This document shows, piece by piece, positions 32,029 through 46,400 of a stretch of DNA of 64,000 bases. Origin of the DNA: Morinoia aosen (Eukaryota > Arthropoda > Malacostraca > Amphipoda > Talitridae); contig CM059558.1 of the NCBI GenBank assembly GCA_030386875.1, positions 8,379,501 through 8,443,500 of the forward strand, given 5' to 3'. Numbering within the stretch: the stretch's first letter is position 1; each line of letters opens with the position of its first letter. The translations under genes were made by a program, and so were the position numbers. Under the pieces are notes generated by a model. It saw only the letters and a list, made by a program, of their open reading frames with translations. It made no database searches and was not told the origin of the DNA.

Positions 32029-34690
32029 TCTCTCCAATTGCACTCGAGATAGTCGTTTGTACTCTACATGTAAGAGAGAGTTGCTCCATTACAACTCGCA
32101 CTGTTTTAATCGAGACCTTACTCTGCTGTCTGCAGCTCACACGTAAGTTGTTGGAAAATCCTGTCTCTGAAGGGTACATGCGTTATTTGAGGAGTGAAGT
32201 GCTTGAGTTGTGTACTGATGACAGTAAGTTTAGGTGACCATTGAGTGGATCCGTTTTCATCTTGCATTCACTATGTTAGAAATTATTTCTGGTCACTCAT
32301 AACCTGCTCTGAGATGAGTTTAGCCCTCCCACTTTGCATCAGTTGCCTAGGTTTTTCAAAGTCGGTAGTTGAAGGCAACGCTAAAGAGTGCTGCCTTATG
32401 TAGTGCTACATGTCCAACTCAAAAAACTTGAAAGCCAAAGTAATTTGCAATGTTAGAAAAATCGTAATAATCCATGAAATACTGGTTGTGTGATAGTAAA
32501 AAGTATTTGGGAAAAAAGTTTTGTATTACGACTCAATGATAAAACGTTAAGTTTTGTTTGATGGCTTATTTGGACTAATTAAATTTTGCTGCTGAGTATA
32601 AGTTCACTTTTGGTTTTGATGTTTATTTTGCCCTATGAAGCTGAGATGAGCCGTAGAGTTTGAGCCCGTTTCTCTGCCCTAAAGTTTATATTTTGTTGCT
32701 CTAGATGTCTGTTCCATTTGCTGCTAAATTTATGTATCAACTGTTCTGGTTGGTTAGGAATTTTGTTTCTGATAAATCTCATATATCATTAATTTTTATG
32801 CGACTATTCAATCACTGCCAGAAAACCAATTAGGTGGTTTCACCATTTCATTGGCGATTATTTATTTGTGTGCTTTTGTTGGAAGCCGCTGGTGATGTTC
32901 ACATCGTCTCAAAGGCGGCCTTGTAAATATAATGAATATTCTCACAGCTGTTTTACTTAGCATTGCCTGTTGGCCACTTTGTCTGGAAATTCTATTTTTC
33001 TGAACTGTTTACGCCTGGCATTTCAATTTCATGCGTTTACGTTCCATGAAATTTTAACCTGCTCGACGTATTTATATTGAAATTTTTATCGATGTTTTCA
33101 AGAAAAAAGTGAGACAAAATTTACCTTTTTGGTTATGCGCCCTCAAGTGCGTTGTGATATAGACGGAAAATGTGATCAACAATTACCCTTGCATGATAGG
33201 CGTGCAGAGGTTTGGGACTTGTGTTGTGACATCGTACCATTTCAAAAGTGAGTCTCTGATGCTGTAATTTAGGTGTAATTACACTGTGCTGTGGCTCATA
33301 TTCATGCGTTGGAACTGCAGCATGCTCTCTCGTGTTATTGTAGCTAAGCGTTTGTCAGCTCGAAGGTATAGTTTCATGAAAGTTAACATTGTTCTATGAG
33401 AGTGTGCTTAGTTGTCTTCGGCTGTATGCATTTAATGAGTTTGGAAGTATCGCTGAATTTACTGCCGATTTGTATATGCCAAACTTATGAAAGAGACGCC
33501 TCGCAGCGACTTGAGAGACCAGTCGATGTACTGTTCCCGGGCGAGGTGCTGGTGCAGGGCCAAATGAGTCATATCTGCTCTCACTGTTATTCAATTTATT
33601 TTTCACTTATTTTAGTTTTATTAAATGCAGGAAACTTTTTGTGAAAACGTTGACCTGAGGGAATGACTGAATTTTAATGTGGCTGTAATTTAAATTTGAA
33701 GCTTTGTGTTTCCATACTTCCCGAGTATTTACATCTCTGTGCTACGGAGATCGTCAATCGCATGGCGTGATTTACATTCTTTCATTTAGATCCTTTCGAA
33801 GTTTTCATATTTGTTTCCTCTGCACCAGCATCAAGGGGACTGACGACCCCTCGGGTGCCGCAGTCGTGTTTGTTCTCAAACATTTTACAACAGAGAAGCA
33901 ATTGGAAGTTTTCCTTTACGGAACACACTGTGTGTGTTGAGGCAATGGAAATTGAGTTGACCACCGAAATAATGTTCTTATAATACTACCTCGGAGGTGA
34001 TGTAGAATTCAGGTATCTTTAAAACCATGAGACCTTCGGCGCGAAATAGTCGGAGCTACTGAAGCGCTAGTAAGCCTATGTTACTACTACTACCTTACGG
34101 AAAACTCTTCAATAGAATTCTTGTGACGTGATGTTATAACATTGATTATTTAGACACTTTTTGAAGGATACTTATGGTAGCTGCATTTAGTCTAATGCAG
34201 CCATAAAAAGAGGTGAAGAAAGTCATACTTAACTATTTGGTATACACACATCAATAGTAAAATAAAACAAATCTCTTAATACAGGTCTGTGTTAATGTCA
34301 TCAAAAATTTTGCCTAGACCAATAAGGAGCAAAGAAAGTGGAACATGGAGTTTACAAAACAGAGTAAATACACGCATAAGTCTTAGAAAAGATTAACTAG
34401 GTTCTTAACCTGGACTTGGGAACGACTCTAGTAGATTGGTTTAAAAAAAATGAGAGGTATGAACTTTGACAGTAGGTAGGGTCATGCAAAATAAACACGG
34501 AAGTACCAAATATTTCAAACCAATTTTCAAGATGCTGAGGTTTAAACTTTCAACTCTCGGGGCTAGTTTGTCACATTTTCGTGTCTCCACAATGTGTATT
34601 ACAAAAGTGATGTTACTTCATTTCTGGCAACACTTTATTAGTATTTACGAATCACCTCACTCTCTGACATAGTGCTGACCCACTGGCACG
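32029..34690. other. NDUFS3 3' flank and intergenic sequence
   Basis: It begins with the NDUFS3 3' UTR. A possible polyadenylation signal is ATTAAA at 32578-32583; no closer AATAAA is seen. No further coding region is recognised. Confidence 0.45.
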
Positions 34691-34700
34691 TTTAACGAGT

Positions 34701-35835
34701 ATGGGAATCTCGGATGTGGAATGGAGTTTAGATGCGGTCAACAGCACTGCTAGAAGTGCTGCTAGATTGTATCAGCAGTGTTTACCCTATCGGTATTGCC
34801 TCAGAAGCCACACGTTGCCAAACACATCGTTGTCTGCGCAAACATTAAAGCTTCAACGTGGATATGGTAAGTTATGGTCGGTTTGATTAATGGCGTTGTG
34901 TAGTTGAGATCTGCAATAATTCCGTGACGCCTCACGCAAGCACCCGAGCTACAGCGCGTGACTTGAGAATATCAAACCACGTCGACGTATGGCATGTTCT
35001 CAGAGACCACAATCTACATCGTTACCAATTTTATAAAGTTCAAGAATTGCTTACGAGTGACGACATCCCTAGTGGACAGTTTGAACGTTGGTGCCTGAGG
35101 CAAAAACAGGGCGATGAAAATTTCTTTTCGTGTTGACCTCGAGAAGTTCAATATTCAACTCAAATTTTAAGTCGATTGTAGTTGGCAATTTTTAAAACTG
35201 CAAATATCAACTGGATCATGCCTTTATTAATTTATCAAAATTCACCTTTCACTAATCGTCAATATCGTATTATAGAAATTCCCTCCGTGTGCCCTGGCGG
35301 CTCACGTCGCAGTCCAAGTGTAAAAGCATCTTTTCTTAACCAATGAAACTACTTCTACGCGCTACGTAACGGAATATTTAACACCCAAAAGTTGCACAGT
35401 TGACAAAATAACTGTCATGAAGTGTATCGGTCAAACACCCTACATCCATCCAGTGTCAACGTGTGAACTGAAATGGTTAGCGACCATCTTATTGGGCCAT
35501 GTCTAATGCCATCTCCCAGAAATGGAGCGTCTTCTGTCTTGTTTCTAAGGGACGTTGCTGGACTGCTGGAGGATGTGATTCCAGCCGGTAGAATGTAGTT
35601 TCAGCACGACGGAGCTCCGGCTCATCCAAAAGGAATACTCGCCAATATCTGAGCGATGGCTTTCCGAATGGGGGATGGCCATAATGGACAAGTGACGTGG
35701 CCTCCAACATCTCTAAACATGGGTCCTTCGAATTTTTTAGTCTAGGGCCATTTGGAATCAATGATTCACGAAACACTGGTGGAGCCTGAGGAGGATTTTG
35801 TCGTAGGGATAGCGGTCGCAACAGGTAACGTAGCA
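34701..35835 (+). pseudogene. Decayed DDE transposase (Tc1/mariner-like), split by a MITE
   Basis: The first half reads ARSAARLYQQCLPYRYCLRS (near 34745-34805), a typical N-terminal HTH stretch. STRATARDLRIS and VWHVLRDHNLHRYQFYKVQE (34935-35045) and ENFFSC (35117) follow. The second half reads FLRDVAGLLEDVIPAGRM, then FQHDGAPAH (second catalytic Asp, near 35600), then SLNMGPSNFLV and GHLESMIHETLVE (35710-35800). This order matches arthropod DDE transposases with an N-terminal DUF4817-type HTH. The coding order is interrupted at about 35130-35323 by a TTAA-type MITE, and stops are present elsewhere. Confidence 0.7.
35130..35323 (-). mobile_element. Degraded MITE copy B4, inside the transposase relic
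   Basis: The sequence AGAAGTTCAATATTCAACTC, CAACTGGATCATGCCTTTAT and CTCACGTCGCAGTCCAAGTG follows copy B2 from end to end. The terminal TTAA is no longer intact. It lies between two halves of one transposase. Confidence 0.75.
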
Positions 35836-35849
35836 GAAGAACCAACAGT

Positions 35850-37486
35850 TTAGTATAGTGTCCAGCAATCCTTTAAGAATAGGTACCAGACCTGCATCGA
35901 CGTTTGGTTATCGAACAGTTATCGCAAACTTTATACGTTGAAACATCTGTTTCTCTGATATTCGTGGTTTTCCATCAAGACATTCCTCAAAAATGGAAAG
36001 ATTGTTAATTAGGTATCAGGGTTAAACTTCAAGCATTAGTGTCTTGGAAAGTGAGTAGTTTTGAAATATTTCGTATTCTCCAAAAAGTGCTTATTTTGCT
36101 TGTTCTGTGCCATCTGTCAACGCAAGTACCTTTCGTTTTTTTAACACCGTGAATAATACACACCACTGAACATGCACTACATCATTGCTCAGAGCTAAGA
36201 ATAGAATGAAGATGCTTCTAGGAAGTCTCACGCTAGTGATATTGTCAGCCGAGCCGATGTTGTCTCAAATCGAAAACTAAATGAACAAGAGTTCAACATG
36301 TATTGTAAAAAGGGTAAACTATTGAATTGAATACTATAAACCTTTTATACTGAAAAAAAACATGGGTCTTAGGATAATGAAGTAAAACAAATTTGCAAGA
36401 ATATTCTCGTGGTACTTATGGCAAGAAAGAGGCCTTTAGAGAACAAATTGGGAAGTACTGGGGGATATCGAGGTGTGACACTGGAAGAAAATTATTCCTA
36501 GCGCCTAAATTTCTGCTCCAGGATATTAGAACGAATCAATGTTGCTGGTTTTCCAATTTTAACAAAACTGGAGCGTGCGTCGCGTAGTTGTTGAAGTTGT
36601 TCCCTGAGTCACTGCTTCCGATGACTGCGATAATTTCGTGAGAAAATCTGACGTAATTCATACAAAGTTTGCACGATGCATATTCCGAGTGGCAACGTAA
36701 TTATAAATACAATATTTCTGCTTAGTTTAATGAATGTGTAAGTTGACAAGCTGGCCTATAGTGAGAACTAGTGGCCTAAACATTACGTGACAGCTTATTG
36801 CAACATCATTTGCAACTACGCTACAAAAAAATATCATTTTGCTAACGCTGTGTTTGAATGAAACTTTTAGTTTAATTATTGAGGAAATTTCTTAAATTGG
36901 TGAGCTGCGGATATTAGTATTTCACCTACCGCACTCATCACTCAGTAGACCTCGGGTATTTGCCAACCTGGAACGAGCTCATGTCTGAGGTCTTCTCATC
37001 TGACAAAGACTGCGGTCTCTATTGAAGCTGGCTTATGATGGTTTAAATTCTATTACTTTCACTAAATACACGTCGATTTCACGGCCATGAACCGTATAAT
37101 TACTGTTTCAAATAGAACTCTAAATAAAACAGTACTTCATTTTATATCATGCTTGAGTTGATTACGCATAAATAAAGCGTGTGACCTTATGTTCTTGGGG
37201 AGTACTTGTAGCACTTTGCAAAAATATTTTGAAAACCATTTTGTTCCTTTTCCTTCTGCTTCCGAGCTGAGTTGTTGCATAAGAACCGTATGCATCTAAT
37301 TTTGTCGTATGTATGAGGAACAAGATTAACTCTAATTTAATTAGAAACGATGCACAGCAACTTTCCGTGGTAATTTTCGGCTACAATACTATGATTCCGA
37401 TTGGTTTTGAATGCGATTCGTAATTCTAATTATCAAAAAGTTATCTTCACTTCAAGTATTTGAGAATTGGGCGAGTGTGAGCTGCC
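35850..37486. other. Intergenic region upstream of NDUFAF7
   Basis: No coding region or structured repeat is recognised. Base composition becomes GC-rich only at the NDUFAF7 first exon (37480-37600). Confidence 0.45.
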
Positions 37487-40400
37487 ATGTCGCGCTGGCC
37501 GGCGCTGCGCAGGGCAGCCGCCTGTGGTGCAGAGCTGCTCTCCTCGCCCCTCTCTTCAGGTGAGACCGGCCGCCGCCGCCGCCTCCGCTGCTGCTGCGTT
37601 CGTCCTGAGTACATACCGCTTGATTTGTGCCATTGTGATCAACTTGGATTATTATCGACAATTATGTGTTTGTTTTGTAGACATAGTCTAAACTGGCATT
37701 TTTACTAGAACTCAAACTTCATTTGGAAATAACATGTTTAAGGAATTCGCTTTTTTAATGTTGCTATTTGACTTATGATGGTTGCCGGTTATATTTACAG
37801 CCAAATAACTATTTTATTTGCGCAGTATGTTTGGGAAGCAAATTTTCAATATTTCACATGAGATTAGTTACACATTGCTGTTACGAGAGAAGGGGCTTCA
37901 TCTAAATTTCTCATATTCACAGGTTTCATTTATCATTTGAATGAATAATGCAACTAATTTAATAACTTTTGACGTTGTCATGCAATCATTGTGGATGATC
38001 CGAGTAAGAGTCTGAATTATATGGTAGAGTACCTCCCACGTTATTGTAAAAACGTACGAATAAATTCGTCCTGGGTTAGCTGTCACCTCTTATTTTCAGC
38101 GCCAAGCACATCTGCTGCAGTCGAGGCGCTGCAGAGGCGTGCGGGTGTCAGACTCGGCTCCAGAGCCCACCTCAGCTGCGGTGTCGCACAAGGCCGCTAC
38201 TGTACAGGCTACCGTGCCTCTCGTGGCGAGAACTGCAGGGTAATCGGCATCAACAACCACATACAATGCCCGCGTAGATACAGCAGCAGCAGCAACACCA
38301 CCACTACTGACAGCTCCTTGCTGAAGCAACTGAGGGACCAGATTCGTATGACGGGTGAGAAGCCTAATTCCGTGGCACGAAATATCTTATTCTTTCTTTC
38401 TGATTGTTTTATGTTGAGCTCTCAAGAGGCTAGTTGAGGTTTTTAGCCAGGAACTGTGAGTTAGCAAATTAAGTGTGGCATTTTGAGCAAGGGATTTCAG
38501 TAACTGGGTGGAGTGTTAGCTATGAGTGTGAACATGTTTTTAAATTGACTCGCAAACTGTATACATATTGATGTGTAACTAACTTGTGATCTAGAGAATA
38601 CAAGTGCTCACGATGGACGTGATAAGACACGTTTCATGTTTCACAGAAATTGCCTGCTTTGTTTCTTCAATTTGACATACTGGACAGAACCTACCGCAGA
38701 TCCAATGGAAATAAAAAACATGGATAAAGAAGTAAAAAGTCAGTTGATATGAGAAATTTTAATTTCTCACTGTGGAACTTAAATTTCGAATTTTCATTCA
38801 AACTTTGCACATGGCTGATGATGGGCACTTGTTTGGAATGGTTCTTTTTATTATAATAACCGTTCAGTTGTCTACCCTCGCTATTTTTCCTGTTGTTTTG
38901 TGCTCGTTATGGATATGTTCTTGATAAAGCTGTCTCAAGTTTGAGTGTTCAATAAGCAGAATTTTTTAAGCCAAACTGCTATTCAGCATGACTCCTTTCA
39001 AGAGGCATAGGATAGTCACTAGTTTAAGGCGAGTTATTTGTGTCTATCTCATCATATAATGGCTAGCGCCTGCAGGAGGGATTCTGTTCTGTTATCTCAG
39101 CTATATAAAAGCCTTCAAGACTTTCATTTTTTGTGCCCACTTTTCTTCTTTCAGTTATAATACCTTCTTTATCTGATTTTATGTATTTCATTCCGTTCCT
39201 AACTGGCTCTTTCTATGCGCATGGTATTGTGTATGGGAACATACCTCGTGCATAGATTCCTCATTATCTAAATTCCATGCTAAAAACTCTTTTCAGTTTG
39301 CTCGCTTACGATTGCATTTTACGTGGTTACGTTGCCTTAAACTTACTTTTTGTGTGTCTTGTATTTTAATCGGTAAAAACGGAATGGACTGACTTTGTAT
39401 AATTTTTTCACTCACTGAACAAACTACAGTAGCTTTTTTTTTGCACATAAACTTTTAAATTTAATTAGTGAATCACAAGTAATACGTCGTTTTTGTTTAT
39501 GTTTGGAAATTTAGACTTGACAGTGTTGCTAGAGTAACAGGCAGCGATGATAATATCTTCTGCGTAATTACCTATGCTGTTCATCATTTACATTTATATA
39601 CTGTATCAAAGGGCGATCTTCTCGTCCACTAGGATGATATACATATTTATTTAATTTGCTGGCAAATTATGGTATGAAAATCATTCCAAGTCAACATTTT
39701 GACTCTCCAATGACAGGTCCAATCACGGTGCACCAATACATGAGGGCGGTGCTGACGCACCCCAAGGGCGGCTACTACATGGACCACGACCCGCTGGGGG
39801 AGGCTGGTGATTTCATCACGTCTCCTGAAATATCCCAAATGTTCGGAGAAGTACGTTGGCAGCCATGGTGTGAGGAGACTGATTTACGTTTCTTCTTTGG
39901 GAAGTACAGTAGAAGTTTTGATTTTTAGAGGCGGGGAAAATGTTTCTAATATTTTGCAAAGTACCTTGGTAGTTCTCGCTTTTGAGGCTGATGATATTCC
40001 ATGTTTTTGGAGTAGCATTCTGTTGGTCCGGACTATGGAAGGTTGAGAAGCGGTTGTTGAATTTGGAGTAGTACTTTGTTAATCATAGTTTTCATAGGTC
40101 ACGTGACGTTCCTCGTTTTTGGAAAAGTGCTTTCATTGACCGGATTATTGGGGTTGAATGACATTACGGGTTTTTGGGGGAGTAAGCGTTGAATTCTGTT
40201 TTTCTATACTCTCAATGGCCTTCGTTTGCAGAAGGGTTTTAGATGCTTTTGTTTTCAGAAAATTGACTGGTATTTCTTACTCTTGGAGAAAGAAGTTTTT
40301 TTATGACTTCTTGTTTAGGTCTATTTACCTTTTCCTAGAATTTTTAGGTATTCGATTGTGATGGAAGAGTAATTTTAGTAATTAACAGCATATAATGCAG

Positions 40401-43400
40401 AGTGAAAAAGAAAGTATCCCACAAAACGCCTCTACAATTAAAGTCAGTTATTCTGCCTATATGTTGCTAATTAAGGAAATTGCAAAATAATGAACGCCAA
40501 ATGGTCGGTAGTACATAGGTATAATAAGGTCAGAGGTTCTCAACCAGTGGTAAAATTAACCCTAGGGGGTAAAAAATTATATAGTAGGGGGCAAACAATT
40601 GAAGTAGCTGATAATTTAAACTATAATTCCATTAAATTTAAGTTTATAAAATGAAAGAGAGAGAGATAATGCAAAGAAAGTGTGTATGGGTTTTGTGTGA
40701 GAGTAAGGCGTAAATGGAGAAATACATAAAGCTGAGGGGTCAATAATGAAAGAAAGGCTGAGTTTGTATTCTTTTGTAATTGGGACGAGTTTGAAATGAT
40801 CTCGATCAGACCCCATTACTCTTCATTACTGTGAAAAATTTTTCGTTCTGGAAGAGTGAGCGTGAAGCAAGTTGTCTAATTCCCCTTAGTGTAAGAACTG
40901 TTTATGGTGAATATAATGTTGTACATCTTTTCTCATTACTTCTATGGGAGTGTATAATGAGAGGCCAAATAATTTCGTAATTTTACCCATGACGTTATTT
41001 ATTGGACCGTTTCCTGTTATTCAAATTCTTAATTCGTTTAATTAATGAGTTTAGTAGGTTTGCTAAGTTCTTAGTTTTTTAATGGGTTGGCCTTTTCCAG
41101 CTGCTGGGAGTGTGGGTGTACAGTGAGTGGCACAAGATGGGCAAGGAGACGCCTCTGCAGCTCATCGAGCTCGGCCCCGGCAGGGGCACACTCGTCAAAG
41201 ACGTGCTCAGGGTGGGGCAGGCTCTGTACATTTGCTGCATTGCTTTAGCTCCTGTTATTTTTGTTCGTAGGAGTTATCATAACAAATTTTTCATCATAAT
41301 CATTGCAATGTCGAGTGATATGCTAAATTATTGGTTATGGAAACTTCAAAATTTGTCTCTGAATATTTTTAGATGTAATTTGATCAGTAACATTTGATGA
41401 TAAATGTGAAATTGTTTAAAAGAAAATTTAAAAAGACAACGTTGATAAAGTTTCACGAATCAAAATTAAAAATTATCTTCAAGTTAATGTATAGGATACA
41501 TTCATTTAAAATTTTGTTTCGAAACATCATTTTTCACTTCTTCAAGCCTTCACAAAGATTTGCTGTGATTTTGCCGTATTCTTTACAGGTAGAACTATTC
41601 TAGCTGTTCGACAATATGCTAACTCTTGTTGTGAACTTCATCTCTAAAGTTTTCCATGAGACTGATTACATCATTTTATGAAGTTAATTTCATGATTTCT
41701 GAGATATTTGTCGTCCATTGGCGTGTGTTTTGAGTTATTGTCGTCTTGAAGCACAAAATCTCGCTGTTGCCCTAATGATCTGGCAGATAGCCGAAGATTT
41801 TTTCCATTATTTTTGCGATACATCTAACCAGTCATCTTTCCTTTGCCTATTTTAAATTCCTCTCTATCTTGATGGCGAAAATCATCCCCATATCAAATCA
41901 CGGTCAATATGGTATGATCCATTATGATCCGAACTTCACTGCGGGTATGGTATTTTGAGTTTAATAGGCTGTTCCTTTATTCCTCAAAATCCGTGTTAAA
42001 GTATTCCATCCAAAGAGTACAATTTTGGTCTCGTTTGACTACATCAATTTTTCTTAGCATTCTCTGCTCTTGAGTTTCAACAAAGACCGAGTGGGCTTGG
42101 AACTTTCCTTGATGATCAGGAGTTGGGCGATTAGTTGGGTCCTTCCCAACATTAATCCCTTCTTCTTTAAACGCTGTTCAAATTTCAGCTCAAGGTAATG
42201 AAAAGGTCTTTCTTTATCTTTCTACGGTCTGCCTTAAATTAGCTACGTTGGTCATCCTGGGTCTGCCACTTTTCCCCATGTTCATAACAGCATAGAGTTA
42301 CGCCTTTTTTGTTTCTGACCGTATTTTGGGATATATTTATTTGCAAGCATACTTTTCGAAAATGATCTTCGTTTTTGTAACCCTCAGCTATCACGTTTTC
42401 TCTGCTGTTGACTAATTGCATAATATGCTGTTGACTCAATCACAAGTAAAGATGTTTTTTCTAAGTGAAGTTATGAAAGAAAATGTGATTCATCCAATAC
42501 GTTCAAATGTCTCTGGAAATGATTATTTTATCTGATAATATAATCCTGATATTAACATCTGTTTCCATGTAGAGAGTAGATACGAGGCGTGTCCGTAAAA
42601 TAAGCTTCACGGGCTACCGCTGGCGCTAAGATCGTTTCTATGCTCGGCCAGGCAACAGAGGCAGGTTGTTTGGTTCCCCCACTCCAATCTCTTACCAAGC
42701 CAGCGTCGCTGCGACGTTTAGTCTTGGCTCAGCAGCCATCAGCGATGGAGCTTCCTCTTGCGTCTCCCGCCAGCAGCGAGTTGCTGTCTGTTATTCGTTT
42801 CCTGGCCGCCAAGAAGAAATCGGCGAAGGAAATTCACGAAGAACTTTGTCAAGTGTATGGAGAAGAGTGTATGAGCTCCGGGATGGTGCGCAGATGGGTC
42901 AGGGACTTTGAAAATGGCTGAACAGACGTCCACAACGAAGCCCGTGCAGGGCGGCCATCGGTTTCCGACGAAACAGTTGCCAAAGTCGAAGCGGCAATGC
43001 TTGAAGATCGATGGATTACAGTTCGGGAGCTGTGCGAAAAGATTCCGGAGGTCAGCAAAGCCACAATTGACAAGATTTTGACTGAACATTTAGGCTATTT
43101 AAAGGTCTGCGTAAGATAGGTACCAAAAATGCTCACTGCAGACCATCTGGCCGAAGAGGAATTTCTGGACTCCATTGTTACTGGTGACGAGACCTGGGGG
43201 CACTACACGACACCGGAAACAAAGGAGCAATCGAAGCAGTGCCGGGAAAATCGTGGCTAGCGTTTTTTGAGATCGAAAGGGCGTATTTTTGTGCGAGTTT
43301 ATGCCTCGCGGGACAACAATCAATGCTGAACGGTACTGTGAGACCTTGAAAAATCTTAGACGTGCAATTCAGAACAAGAGAAGAGGAATGCTGACAAAAG

Positions 43401-46400
43401 GAGTGCGTTTCCACCATGACAACGCCCGACCACACACCGCCAATCGAACCACAGCTTTCATCGAAAGATTTGGATGGGAAATGGTGTCTCACCCACCCTA
43501 CAGCCAGACTTAGCACCAAGTGACTTCCATCTCTTCCCCGAGTTGAAGAAAAACCTTGGCGAAACCCAATTCCAGACAGATGAAGAGGTACAAAACGCGG
43601 TTGTTAGTTTTCTACACGGACAGGCGGCAGAGTTCTATGACACTGGTTTAAAGAAGTGGGTGCCTCGAATGCAGAAGTGCATAGAACGCAACGGCGATTA
43701 TGTAGAAAAATAACAGAGACTGAACTTTCCAAAAATTTACTTTTCTTTGCAATTAATCCAGTTTTTTGATATGAAAAAAAATCCGTGGAACTTATTTTAC
43801 GGACACGCCTCGTATTTGGAAATCAGCTTGTCTTAAATATTTAGAGAGTAGTGCTGAGGAGCGACTGCCTCTTGTCGAATTCGAGTGAAATAATATTGAA
43901 AATGGATAACATTTTTTCCGGGGGGGGGCCTAAATTTACATTAGTTTGGTGCTTCTCTAATACTGTGCTGAGAATAATTTTGAATTAGCATCATTACGTA
44001 GGGAAATGAATGCTAGAAAGTTTGTGTCTTGCAGCATGCGGCGTCGCACAGTCTACAGCACATAATTTAGGCGTGATTGCGCTTGTTCTTTTATTCATTC
44101 AGAATTACCTAGAACGAGTTGCCCCTGTAGGTCATTCAATACCTGAACCATGAGCATTCATTCATTCAAATACGGCTTTGCGCCTGTTGAGACATACTTA
44201 GTCTCTGTGGGGGTTTTGGGTCACGAAAATGAAGATTGGGGTCGTTTTTGGTCACGAAAAAAATGTGGGAGTTCCGGATCACGAAAAAAAATTGGTGTTG
44301 ATTTTGAGTCTCAAAAATGAAGATTTGACTGTGACGAGCAAAATAAGTTTGAGGACTTGGTGTTGCAGAGCCTGCAGCAGTTGGGGCTGACGGGGGATGA
44401 CGTGCACGTGCATCTCGTGGAGATCTCCCCGCACTACAGGCACCTGCAGCGACGAACGCTCTGCTCCTCCGATGCAGGTCTTCTCTTCTCTCTAATTTTT
44501 ATATTGGAATTAAAATCTGTAATTCCTTTCCTCTGTGTTTCGTTGTCATATAGTAGCCATTGCGGTTGAGATGTCGCTTCCCTGAAAAAGTTGTGAACTC
44601 ATAAAAGCTTTTTGTGTTCAACCGAAGGTAGACGAGCCGTTCATTCATGAATGTGTGGTTGTAAGAGAGCGCAGACCTGAGAGTTTAATTGCTCTTCCTT
44701 GGTGAACTTTAGAAGCGTGAAAGCTAAAAAAAAATTTCTGCTGCATAGCTTTTCTCTGTGTGAAGGATTATCTCCTTATTTGTTCAAGAATATCAGTTCA
44801 AAATACACATTAGAGCATTTGACCAAAATTTTAAGTTTTTGTATGAAAAGTTTCACCAAAAATTTAGCTAGTGTGCTCTGATGTTTGAACGAAATTTTTT
44901 TGACAAATCATTTACCTGTGCTCGTATTTTAATACCAAATAATTGCATCTAAAATTTGTTGTGGACTTCATTGAAGAATGCCCTGCACAGTTACCAGGAA
45001 GTATCTGTGTTCACACTATGTTTAACAGTCGGTACATTTGTACAAATTAGAGCAGTCACGCTCCTTAATTTGAAATGTCGTTATTCTGAGCACGCCCCAA
45101 TTAGAGTTTGTTCACTCTCGCTTACAGAGTTGTGAGACGAACCAGCACCAAGCTCTACAGTGCTCATGTTCAAAAACGGGTGTTGGACTCTTCTTTCCTT
45201 TAACTAATCGATATTAAAAATGTTTCAGGTGAGCATGACGATCCATGCGAGCTGTCAAGTCCATTACGCACGCCGTCACAGACTCCGGTACACTGGCACC
45301 AGCATTTAGACACCGTACCCGCCGGTTTTTCAATATTTCTCGCCCACGAATTTTTCGATGCTTTGCCAATTCACAAGCTCGTGAAAAATGATGCTGGGAA
45401 GTGGAGGGAAGTCTTGATAGACATCAGTGGTGACGTCGGCTATGGGGGATACGGCAAAGCAGGTGGAGAGTCAGGGGACGATGCCAGTAATGCATCACGC
45501 GATGCCACTGACCGCGTCTCTAACGCAGAGACACCACAGTCTGCAGGGAGCAGCAGCAATGCAGAGGAGCTGCCTCTGCGCTATGTGCTCTCCAGGGAAG
45601 CGACTCCCGCAGCTGCCATGTATACCGAGGTACAATTGTTCGTGTACCTTCGTGGTTATTCGTAGTGCATTTTCTTACGATTATCATCAAGAAAGTTTCT
45701 ATCGTAATTCATAATCTAGATTCTTTTCCAGCAGCTTGCTCTTGATCCTCAAATGTTCATCCATCGCCATAAAAGTAAATTCACCTTGGAGCTCGATGAT
45801 GATCCTCCATCTACGTTTTTTTCGATTAATTATACTTCTTTACTACATTTCATTTTCTTGCTTATCATACACTAGTGTTTTTTATTGATTTCTTACCGTC
45901 GTGTTTTTGGACGTTTTATTCATTCAAGTTCATCTTTCTGGCATTTATCTCAGTATAAATGAGTAAGGCAATTGATACTCATATTCTGTAATTGAATCGC
46001 AAAATATTCATGGTTAATGGAATAAAATTTCATTATTATAAAACCAAAAATGTGAAAATCATGCATTCTCCAAAAAAATACTGAAAGGGCGAATTCATTA
46101 AAGGAATTATGATTTTTATAAACTTATATAATCAAGTGTTCAAGGTAAATGAACGAATCTCACAATAGAATTTTTGTCACTGAATGAAAATGTATCACGG
46201 CATTGGTAAGCGTAAACGGAGGTGAAACCTTGAATAAGTAAATACATTAGAATGTTTTCATGGGTGGTCTGAGGACCTGGAGGACCGTGACATGGTCGAG
46301 GTGTGCCCGGACGCTGCCCTCATTGCCGGGCAGATCGGGGCGCGGATCACAGAGCGCGGAGGAGCGCTGCTCGTCGTCGACTACGGCCACAACGGTAGCA

